The notes beneath the pieces were generated by a model. It searched no databases, was not told the DNA's origin, and worked only from the letters and a program-made list of their open reading frames with translations. A stretch of 64,000 nt of DNA from the NCBI RefSeq assembly GCF_016135805.1, contig NZ_JADWOX010000003.1, forward strand, positions 284,805 through 348,804, in the 5' to 3' direction. Both the position numbers and the translations under genes were made by a program. This DNA is from Caulobacter hibisci. Lineage in GTDB: Bacteria > Pseudomonadota > Alphaproteobacteria > Caulobacterales > Caulobacteraceae. The first letter of the stretch is position 1. Every line of letters starts with the position of its first letter. Shown in pieces: positions 36,575 to 44,500 of the stretch.

Positions 36575-37255
36575 ATGACGACCTTCGCCTTCCCCCCGCC
36601 CGTGCAGGCTTCGGTTCCGGTGGAAGGAACCGACGCGGTCTTCCCGGTCCGGCGCATCCTCTGCGTGGGACGCAACTACGCCGCTCACCGCGCCGAGATG
36701 GGCGGCGACGAGCGCGATCCGCCGTTCTTCTTCGCCAAGCCGGCCGACGCCGTCGCGCCGCTGCTGGACGAGGTGCCCTATCCGCCGCGCACCGCCGACC
36801 TGCATCACGAGATCGAGCTGGTCGTGGCCCTGAAGTCCGGCGGCGCCGACATCGCCGTCGAGGGCGCCCTGGACCACGTGTTCGGCTATGCGGTCGGCGT
36901 TGATTTGACCCGCCGCGACCTGCAGGGCGCGGCCAAGGCCAAGGGCCAGCCCTGGGAAGCCGGCAAGGCCTTCGACCACTCGGCCCCGATCTCGGCCATC
37001 CGCCCGGCGGCGGACGCCACGCTGGACGGGTCGATCTGGCTGACCGTCAACGGCGTGCAGCGCCAGACCGGCCTGATCGCCGACATGATCTGGAACATCC
37101 CCGAGATCATCGCCGAGGCCAGCAAGCTGTGGACCCTGGCGGCCGGCGACCTGATCTTCACCGGCACCCCCGAGGGCGTCGCCGCGGTGGTCAGGGGCGA
37201 CAGGATCGTCGGCGAGGTCGACGGCGTCGGCGCCCTGGCCTTCACCCTGGTCTAG
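36575..37255 (+). CDS. Fumarylacetoacetate hydrolase family protein (fumarylpyruvate hydrolase-like)
   Basis: Protein of 226 residues, the short single-domain FAH type. It has ILCVGRNYAAHRAEMG, PFFFAKPADAV, the metal-binding glutamates in HHEIELVVAL, the aspartate in YAVGVDLTRRDLQ, and LIFTGTPEGVAAV. It probably cleaves a C-C bond in a 2,4-diketo acid. Because the next gene is a glutathione-dependent isomerase, the pair could convert maleylpyruvate via fumarylpyruvate to fumarate and pyruvate (gentisate route); the tyrosine-route FAH is usually about 420 residues. That pathway call is inference. The start is ATG 36575. Confidence 0.88.
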   Translation: MTTFAFPPPVQASVPVEGTDAVFPVRRILCVGRNYAAHRAEMGGDERDPPFFFAKPADAVAPLLDEVPYPPRTADLHHEIELVVALKSGGADIAVEGALDHVFGYAVGVDLTRRDLQGAAKAKGQPWEAGKAFDHSAPISAIRPAADATLDGSIWLTVNGVQRQTGLIADMIWNIPEIIAEASKLWTLAAGDLIFTGTPEGVAAVVRGDRIVGEVDGVGALAFTLV

Positions 37256-37270
37256 AGGGAGCGCTCGGCC

Positions 37271-37927
37271 GTGACCCTGACGCTGTTCGGCTACTGGCGG
37301 GCGGCCGCGCCCTATCGCGTCCGCATCGGCCTCAATCTCAAGGGCCTGGCCTATGACCAGAGCCCGGTGAACCTGCTCAAGGGCGAGCAGCGGCAGGGGC
37401 CGTATCTCGACCTCAACCCGCAGGGGCTGACGCCGGCCCTGGCGCTTAGTGGCGATGGCGGCGACGGCGTGGTGCTGACCCAGAGCCTGGCCATTCTCGA
37501 ATGGCTGGACGAGACCTATCCTGACGCGCCGCTGCTGCCGGCCGATCCGCTGGGCCGGGCGCGGGTGCGGGCCATGGCCATGACCGTCGCCTGCGACATC
37601 CATCCGCTGAACAATGTCCGCGTCACCGGCGAACTGGCCGCCCGCGGCCAGGATGAGCCGGCCCGCCGCGCCTGGATGGCCCGCTGGCTGGCCGAGGGCT
37701 TCACCGCTCTCGAGACCGCGATCGCCGCCCACGGCGGAACCTACGCCTATGGGGATGCGCCGAGCCTGGCCGACATCTGCATCGTGCCGCAGGTCTATGG
37801 CGCGCGGCGCTTCGAGATCGACCTTTCGCCCTATCCGACCCTGGTCGCGGCCGCCGATCGCGCCGCCGACCATCCCGCCTTCGCCGCTGCTCACCCCAGC
37901 CTCCAGCCGGACGCCGCCGATGCTTGA
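37271..37927 (+). CDS. maiA: Maleylacetoacetate / maleylpyruvate isomerase (zeta-class GST)
   Basis: Glutathione-dependent cis-trans isomerase of 218 residues. The zeta-class N-terminal motif is slightly changed, LFGYWRAAAPYRVRIGLNLK, where SSCxxRVR is typical, so the Ser-Ser-Cys active-site triad is replaced by Arg-Ala-Ala. NPQGLTPALAL and QSLAILEWLDETYP (glutathione site) are conserved, as are CDIHPLNNVRV and YAYGDAPSLADICIVPQVYG in the C-terminal domain. The GTG start lies 15 bases after the hydrolase. The loss of the usual SSC residues makes the catalytic call less certain. Confidence 0.8.
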   Translation: MTLTLFGYWRAAAPYRVRIGLNLKGLAYDQSPVNLLKGEQRQGPYLDLNPQGLTPALALSGDGGDGVVLTQSLAILEWLDETYPDAPLLPADPLGRARVRAMAMTVACDIHPLNNVRVTGELAARGQDEPARRAWMARWLAEGFTALETAIAAHGGTYAYGDAPSLADICIVPQVYGARRFEIDLSPYPTLVAAADRAADHPAFAAAHPSLQPDAADA

Positions 37928-38540
37928 AGACCTGAAACTCAACAACGCCAACTGGTCCAAGGGTAAGACCGAGGTCGACCCCGCCTTCTTCAAGCGCCTG
38001 GAGAACCAGCAGAGCCCCGAATATCTGTGGATCGGCTGCAGCGACAGCCGGGTGCCGGCCAACGAGATCGTCGGCCTGGATCCGGGCGAGCTGTTCGTCC
38101 ACCGCAACGTCGCCAACCTGGCCCCGCCGCAGGACGCCAACTACCTGTCCGTCCTGCAGTTCGCGGTCGACGTGCTGAAGGTCAAGCACGTGATGGTCGT
38201 CGGCCACTATGGCTGCGGCGGCGTGGCGGCGGCCATCGACGGCAAGCGCCGGGGCCTGGTCGACCACTGGCTGCACCCGATCCGCGAGGTCCACGCCGAG
38301 CACAAGCACGAGCTGGAAGCGATCCCGGAAGAGCGCGACCGCCTCAACCGCCTGTGCGAGCTGAACGTCATCCGCCAGGTGCGCAATGTCGCCTCCGACG
38401 TCTTCGTGCAGGACGCCTGGGCGCGCGGCCAGAGCTTGGCCGTGCATGGCTGGGTCTATTCGCTGTCGAACGGGTTGGTGACGGATCTCAACGTCGGCAT
38501 CGCAAGCCTGGACGACTATGAGCGCGTGGTCGCGGGCTGA
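37920..38540 (+). CDS. can: Beta-class carbonic anhydrase
   Basis: Zinc enzyme of 206 residues that hydrates CO2. Ligands are Cys40 in GCSDSR, His96 and Cys99 in GHYGCGG, with the Asp42-Arg44 pair. The layout (MLEDLKLNNANWSKGK, IVGLDPGELFVHRNVANL) is the cytoplasmic Can type. ATG 37920 overlaps the isomerase gene by 8 bases (ATGCTTGA), so it is translated with the catabolic pair; a link to CO2 handling in that pathway is not obvious. The longer frame upstream belongs to the isomerase in another frame. Confidence 0.95.
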   Translation: MLEDLKLNNANWSKGKTEVDPAFFKRLENQQSPEYLWIGCSDSRVPANEIVGLDPGELFVHRNVANLAPPQDANYLSVLQFAVDVLKVKHVMVVGHYGCGGVAAAIDGKRRGLVDHWLHPIREVHAEHKHELEAIPEERDRLNRLCELNVIRQVRNVASDVFVQDAWARGQSLAVHGWVYSLSNGLVTDLNVGIASLDDYERVVAG

Positions 38541-38547
38541 AGGCTTA

Positions 38548-38657
38548 GATCCTCCTCCGCTGGGGGAGGTGGCCCTGAGGGCCGGAGGGGGCGGCGCCGG
38601 CTTAGGCCGAGCAGACCCCCTCAGTCGCTCCGCGACAGCTCCCCCACAGGGGGAGCA
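38548..38657. repeat. Dispersed palindromic element, family B-like (copy 3)
   Basis: Starts GATCCTCCTCCGCTGGGGGA and ends CTCCCCCACAGGGGGAG, with GCCCTGAGGGCC near the left and a GTCGCTCCGCGAC hairpin on the right. It is related to, but more diverged from, the elements at 20070 and 29724. It lies between can and the DedA gene. Confidence 0.7.
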
Positions 38658-38740
38658 TTTAGGCGCGCCGTATCGCCGCACCTGGCGAAAGCCACATTCG
38701 CTCTTACCTGTTCGTCACCTTGTTGCGGCACGGTGAGCGC

Positions 38741-39367
38741 ATGGACGCCTTCCTCCAGACCCTGCACGACCTGGTCGTCGAACACCGCCTGCTGGTGTGC
38801 GCGATCCTGGCGCTCGTGACCCTGCTCGAAGCGCTGCTGCTGGTCGGGGTGCTGATTCCGATCATGGCGGTGATGCTGACGGCGGGGGCGCTGATCGCGA
38901 CGGGCTCGCTGCATCCGGTCGAGGTGGTGGTCTGGTGCAGTATCGGCGCGGCCGCCGGCGACGCCATCTCCTACCTGATCGGCCAGAGGATCGGCGCCAA
39001 GGCAGTGCGCCATCCGGCCGTGGCCAAGCACCGCCGCACCGTGGCCCGCGCCCGGCTCTACACCCGTCGCTACGGCGTTCTGGCCCTGCTGGTCGCCCGG
39101 TATCTCGGCCCGCTGCGGCCGTTCGTGCCGATGGCGGCTGGCATGTCGCGGATGCGCGACTGGACCTTCCACGCCGCCAACACCGTCACCGCGCCGCTGT
39201 GGGTGGTGTCGGTCCTGGCCCCCGGCTACCTGGCGGCCCGCAATCTCGGCTACTGGAAGCCCGATCCCCAGTGGCTGACGGCCCTGGCGGTCGGCGGCCT
39301 GCTGCTGGTCGCCACCGTCGCCGTCGTCCGCGCCGCGCCGTTCAAGGTTCAGCCCTCGAAGGCCTAA
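38741..39367 (+). CDS. DedA family membrane protein
   Basis: Inner-membrane protein of 208 residues with the SNARE-associated (VTT) domain. Relevant parts are TLLEALLLVGVLIPIMAVML, GAAAGDAISYLIGQRIG and the hallmark ARYLGPLRPFVPMAAGMSRM with the conserved Arg and Gly-Pro. DedA proteins help recycle undecaprenyl phosphate or phospholipids across the membrane. ATG 38741 is used; a TTG at 38720 would add seven residues. Its 3' end overlaps the pbpC stop on the opposite strand by 4 bases. Confidence 0.9.
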   Translation: MDAFLQTLHDLVVEHRLLVCAILALVTLLEALLLVGVLIPIMAVMLTAGALIATGSLHPVEVVVWCSIGAAAGDAISYLIGQRIGAKAVRHPAVAKHRRTVARARLYTRRYGVLALLVARYLGPLRPFVPMAAGMSRMRDWTFHAANTVTAPLWVVSVLAPGYLAARNLGYWKPDPQWLTALAVGGLLLVATVAVVRAAPFKVQPSKA

Positions 39368-41469
39368 CCCGGCGCCTTGATCCGCACCCGCGCGCTGGCC
39401 GCCCGGCCCTGGGCGTCGACCACCCGCAGCTTGTAGAAGCCCGCCGCCGCCGGCCGCCAGATCGGCTTGCCGCTGACCGGATCGCTGTCCAGCGGCGCGC
39501 CGTTTACGTACCACGACAGGTCCTCGCCGCCGGCCGCCAGCACCAGGCCGCGCGCGCCCTTGCCCAATCCCTCGACCTGCACCGTCGCCCCGTCCGGCGG
39601 GAAGATCAGGCGCGGGCCTTCGTCGGCGACGGTCTGCAGGCGTTGCAGGGCGCCGGGCGCCGACTTCGGCGCGATCGGGCGCGGGGCGGTGGGCGGCGCG
39701 CCGACCAGGTCGGCGACGTCGAACAGCGTGGGCAGGGCCGCGTCGCGTCCCGTCAGCCCGCCGCGCGCCCCGCCGTCGGCCCGGCCGGTCCAGACGACGA
39801 TGGCGTGGCCTCCCACGACCCCGGCCGCAACCGCGTCGCGGAAGCCGTAGGAGGTGCCGGTCTTGAAGGCCATGGCCGGTCCGCCCCGGGTCAGGGCCGA
39901 GGGGGCGCGGCCGCGCGGGCCGGGGGCCTCGCGCAGGATGTCGAGCACCTGGTTCACCGCCTCGGTCCGGGCGATGCGGGTTCCGCCCTGGCGCTCGCGG
40001 GCCTTGGCCTCCTCGACCGTATAGGCCAGCGGCTTGGCCACCCCGCCGTCGCCGAGGGCGGCATAGAGGGTGACCAGATCGCGCAGGGTGATGCCGGCCC
40101 CGCCCAAGGCCAGGGCCAGACCGGCGGCCTTCACCTCGGCCTTGGGGCGCAGCAGCCTGACGCCGCCGGCCTCGAGCCGGGCGGCGAAGGCCTCGGGGCC
40201 GATCTTCTCCAGGGTGGCGACGGCCGGCACGTTCAGCGAATAGGCCAGGGCCTCCCGGGCGGTGACCTTGCCGTGGAACACCCGGTCGAAGTTCTCCGGC
40301 TGGTAGTCGGCGAAGCGCGTCTGGGCGTCGTCGATCTGGGTGTCGGGGGCCAGCATGCCGTCGTCGAAGGCGAACGCGTAGACGAAGGGCTTCAGGGCCG
40401 AGCCTGGCGAGCGGGCGGCGCGGGTCATGTCCACCCAGCCGCCGGGGCGGTCGCGGCCGGCCGAACCGACCAGGGCCCGCACGGCCCGGTCCTTGATGCG
40501 CACGACGATGATGGCCGAGGTCGCCTCCGGGCCCTGGCTGGCGGCGACGGCGGCGGCCATCGGTTCGAGGCGCGCCTGGAGGTCGGGATCGATCGTGGTG
40601 ATCACGCTGGGCCGGTCGGCGGGCGCGGCGGCGGCGAGCTGGCCTGATAGGTGCCAGGCCATGGCCGGGAAGACGCTGCGGCGCGGGATCGGCTCGCCCT
40701 CGGCCTCGACGGCGGCGATATCGGTCAGAACCCCGGCGCGGACCATCTTGTCGAGCACCGCGCGGCGGGCCTCGCGCGCGGCTTCCGGCCGGCGGTCGGG
40801 GCGGCGGCCTTCGGGGGCCTGGGGCAGGGCGATCAGCAGCGCCTGCTCGCCGTCGGTCAGGCTGGACGGCTCGTGGCCGAAATAGGAGAGGCTGGCGCCG
40901 CGCACGCCTTCCAGATTGCCGCCATAGGGCGCCAGGGTCAGGTAGAGCGCCAGGATCTCGTCCTTGCTCAGCCGGCTCTCCAGCTGCACGGCGCGGACCA
41001 TCTCGATCAGCTTGCTGCCCAGGTTGCGGGGGCGAGGCTCCAGCAGGCGGGCGGTCTGCATCGACAGGGTCGAGGCGCCGCTGCTGACCCGGCCGTGGAC
41101 GATCGCCGAGCCGGTGGCGCGGACCAGGGCGATCGGATCGACCCCTAGGTGCCAGCGGAATCGGGCGTCTTCCACCGCCACCAGGCGCTTGAGGAAGGTC
41201 GGGTCGGTGCGCTCCAGATCGGCCCGCACGCGCCAGCGACCGTCCTCGACCGGCAGGGCGAGCAGCCACGCGCCGCGCTCGCCCAGCACGACGGGCGAGG
41301 AACGCCTGGCGCGGCCCATGTCCGGCGGGAAGGCGGCGCTGGCGGCGAAAAGCACGACCTGGGCCGCGAGGAAGCCGGTCAGCAGGCGTACGATCAGCGG
41401 GACTTTCCCCTCCCCCTCGATGGGGGAGGGGTCAGGGGTGGGGGTGACTTCGGAGCTGGCGGTGGTCAC
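39364..41469 (-). CDS. pbpC: Penicillin-binding protein 1C
   Basis: Bifunctional peptidoglycan synthase of 701 residues. One N-terminal membrane helix (LIVRLLTGFLAAQVVLFAA) is followed by the GT51 domain with Glu100 in AVEDARFRWHLGVD, the transpeptidase with Ser357 and Lys360 (SALK), SLN and KTGTS, and the PBP1C-specific C-terminal BiPBP_C domain. The start is GTG 41469, since an in-frame TGA lies 9 bases upstream. Residues 8-22 (VTPTPDPSPIEGEGK) are encoded by a palindromic repeat rather than by conserved sequence. It stands downstream of the alpha-2-macroglobulin gene, the known partner for repairing envelope damage. Confidence 0.96.
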   Translation of the reverse strand: MTTASSEVTPTPDPSPIEGEGKVPLIVRLLTGFLAAQVVLFAASAAFPPDMGRARRSSPVVLGERGAWLLALPVEDGRWRVRADLERTDPTFLKRLVAVEDARFRWHLGVDPIALVRATGSAIVHGRVSSGASTLSMQTARLLEPRPRNLGSKLIEMVRAVQLESRLSKDEILALYLTLAPYGGNLEGVRGASLSYFGHEPSSLTDGEQALLIALPQAPEGRRPDRRPEAAREARRAVLDKMVRAGVLTDIAAVEAEGEPIPRRSVFPAMAWHLSGQLAAAAPADRPSVITTIDPDLQARLEPMAAAVAASQGPEATSAIIVVRIKDRAVRALVGSAGRDRPGGWVDMTRAARSPGSALKPFVYAFAFDDGMLAPDTQIDDAQTRFADYQPENFDRVFHGKVTAREALAYSLNVPAVATLEKIGPEAFAARLEAGGVRLLRPKAEVKAAGLALALGGAGITLRDLVTLYAALGDGGVAKPLAYTVEEAKARERQGGTRIARTEAVNQVLDILREAPGPRGRAPSALTRGGPAMAFKTGTSYGFRDAVAAGVVGGHAIVVWTGRADGGARGGLTGRDAALPTLFDVADLVGAPPTAPRPIAPKSAPGALQRLQTVADEGPRLIFPPDGATVQVEGLGKGARGLVLAAGGEDLSWYVNGAPLDSDPVSGKPIWRPAAAGFYKLRVVDAQGRAASARVRIKAPG

Positions 41470-41532
41470 GGCGCTTCACCTTCAAGCGCTGTCACCCCCA
41501 TCCCCGGCCCTTCCCCCATCAAGGGGGAAGGG
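41405..41532. repeat. Palindromic element overlapping the 5' end of pbpC (family A-like)
   Basis: The arms around 41405-41447 (CCCCTCCCCCTCGATGGGGG, GGGGTGGGGGTGAC) and 41489-41532 (GTCACCCCCATCCCCGG, CCCCCATCAAGGGGG) pair with each other and each forms its own hairpin. It bridges the A2M stop, the intergenic gap and the first 22 codons of pbpC. Confidence 0.85.
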
Positions 41533-41545
41533 AGCAGTTCCAGCA

Positions 41546-44500
41546 TCATTGCCCGGCGATCGTCGTGCGGCCGGCGTCCGAGCGGGCGGAGATGCTCGGG
41601 CGGTACATGTCCTTGGCCACGGCCCCGGGCAGGAAGAACTCGCCCGGCGTCACGGCCCGCGCGATGTAGGCCATGGCGAAGGGCTTGTTGCCCTCCAGGT
41701 CCAGCGCGGCGATGTAGCGGTCGTCGCGGCTTTCCTGGGCGTCGGGGCTGGACAGTTCGCCGAGGAACCTGAACGGCCCGTTCTGGGCGTCGTCGGCGCC
41801 GAGCGGGGCCTCGATCTCGAAGCCGGCCGGCAGGGCGTCGTCGACCACCAGGGCGGTCGAGCGGGCCTGCAGCGACCGGCCCTGGATCAGCACGATCACC
41901 CGCTCGCCCTGGCGGACGGCGAAGGGATCGACCGCCCCGCCGCTCATCGTGAACAGCCTCTTGCTCACCGTCAGGCCGTTGCTGGAGGCCCCGGGGGCGA
42001 GGATCGGCGTGCCGCGCACGCTGACCGTCCGCCACAGGGCGCCCTTGCCCCTGTTGGTGAACTTGGCGTCGGCCAGCTTGCCCACGGCCCAGCGCGGCGC
42101 ACCGGCCGCCGGCGGCAGGCCGCGGGCGCCCTGGGCGTCGATGCTGATCGGGCCGGCGGCCTTCATCAGCTGATGGGCGGCGAACAGCAGCTGGGCCTGT
42201 TCCTGGGTGTTCAGGGCGTCGGGATCCTTGACCACGTTCTCCAGGCGGCCTTGCAGGCGGGCGGCGATGTCGGTCTGGCCGGCCTGGACCGCCAGGGCCG
42301 TGACCGCGGCCACGTCGCGCAGCGGGCTCTGATACCAGTCGTACTCGTCGCGCCAGTTCAGGGAGTTGACCGCCTGGCGCATGGCCGAGCGGGCCCGGGC
42401 GTGGTCGCCCATCAGGGCGAGGCCGGCGGCGACCTGGGCCTTGGCCAGCGGCTGGTCCTCGTCCTTCATCTGCACGTCGTGCCACCAGCGCAGGCGGGCC
42501 AGGTCCCCGCGCCCGGCCTTGGCCAGGACGTAGAGGGCGTAGGCGCTGGCCCGCCGGCGCATGCGCTGGGTGGCCTTCTTGCTTTCGTCCTCGTTGCGGC
42601 CCCACCAGGAGGGATATTCCATCCGGTAGGCGACCGAGGCCCAGCTGTCGGGACGGCTGATCTGGCGCATGGCGTTCAGCGCCTTGTCCAGGGACTCGTC
42701 GGGCACCGCGACGCCTTGGGCCTTGGCTTCCAGCAGGAAGTCAGTGGCGTAGGCGCCCAGCCAGGCGTCGGCCTCGCCGTCGCCGACCCGCCACAGGCCG
42801 AAGGCCCCGTCGAGGGTTTGGCGGTCCAGCAGGCGGCCCACCGCATTGGCCAGGGCGGCCGGGGTGCGCTTGAGCTTCGGATCGTTGGAGACGCTCTGGG
42901 CGTAGAGCAGCGGATAGGCGGTCGAGACCAGCTGCTCGGTGCAGCCGTAGGGATAGCGTTGCAGGGCCACCGCGATCGCCGACGGGTCGAAGCCCTTGAA
43001 CGGCGAGTAGCTGACCTGCAGCGTCACATCCCCGGCCGCCAGGCCCGAGAGCAGCTGGTAGTTGGGGGTGTAGGTCGCGCCAGGCGCTTGCAGCTCGGTG
43101 GTGGTGCGCACCACGTCGCCCCAGCCCAAACGGGTCTGGATCGGATAGTCCTTGGCCGTTGCGAAGCCCGGGCCGCTGACCTTGAAGCCGATCTTGCCGA
43201 TGCCGGTGACGTCGGGCGCCAGGAAGGGGATCTTCTCGGCGACGCGCTGGCCCAGGACCAGGGTGATCACCTTTCGGAAGGCGACCTTCAACCCGCCGGA
43301 GGCATTGGCCTCTGCGGTGTAGGCGCCGGGCTTGCCCTCGACATTGTGCAGTTCCAGCGTCGCGGTCGGCTTGTCGCCGGGCGACAGGAAGCGCGGCAGA
43401 TTGAGGTCGGCGACCACCGGCTGGCGCACGGTCAGGGGCTTGGAGCCCGAGCCGACGGCGTTGTCGGTCCAGGCCACGGCCATGATCCGCAGCTCGCCGT
43501 TGAAGTCGGCGGCCGGCAGCTTGATCGTCGCCTTGCCGTCGAGGCCGGTCTCGACCACGCCCGACCACAGGGCCACGGTCTTGATCGGTGTGACCGTCAG
43601 GCCCTCGCCGCCCAGCTCGTCGCCGCCGAAATTGACGTTGGCCGGCGCGCCCATGTTGGGGTCGAGCAGGCGGCCGTAGTCGTCGCGGTAATTCAGGGTC
43701 AGGGCCCGCTTGCCGAAGTACCATTTCACCGGATCTGGGCTTTCCTGGCGGGTCAGGCGCAGCACGCCCTCGTCCACCGCCGCGACGGTGACATGGGCCT
43801 TCTGGCCAAAGCCCAGCCCCTGCACCTTCAGCGGGATCTCGACCATCGCCTTGGAGTCGATCTTCGGCGGCGTGCCAATATCGACCGTCAGCTTGCGGCC
43901 CTTGGGTTCCAGCGGCACGTAGACCAGGCCCAGGGCCCGCTTGGGCTTGGGCGAGGCCACGGGGTCGCGCGGCTGGATGACGGTGACCATCACATAGGCC
44001 CCGCCGCCCCAGGCGGCGCTGGTCTTCAGCTTGACGGTCGTGCCCTTCTCGCCGACCGACACGGTCTGGAAGTCGATCAGCCGGTCGGTAGCCACGGCGA
44101 TCTGGGCCAGGCCGGCATAGGGGGCCTTCAGGGCGATCTCGACGGTGTCGCCCTGCGCATAGGCCTTGGTCCCGGCCGAGACACGGACGAAGTCGGGGGC
44201 CTCGGCGTCCTTGGCCGGCGAGCCCCAGCCCGACGAGAACCGGGTGATGGTCTTGGTCCCTTCGGCGCCCTCGATGACCAGGCGGTAGTCGCCCCAGCCC
44301 AGGCGGCGGTTGACCCGCGCGCCCTGGCCGGCCGAGACGTTCAGCGCGCCCTTCATCACCACCGCGTCGCGGCTGGTGCGCCGCCACTGCCAGCGGCCGT
44401 CCTGCTGGAACCAGTCGTAGTTCCAGTTCTCGCTGATCAGGGTGTAGTTGGCGGTGGTCGAGATCCGCTTGCCGGCGGCGTCGACGGCGATGATGTCCAG

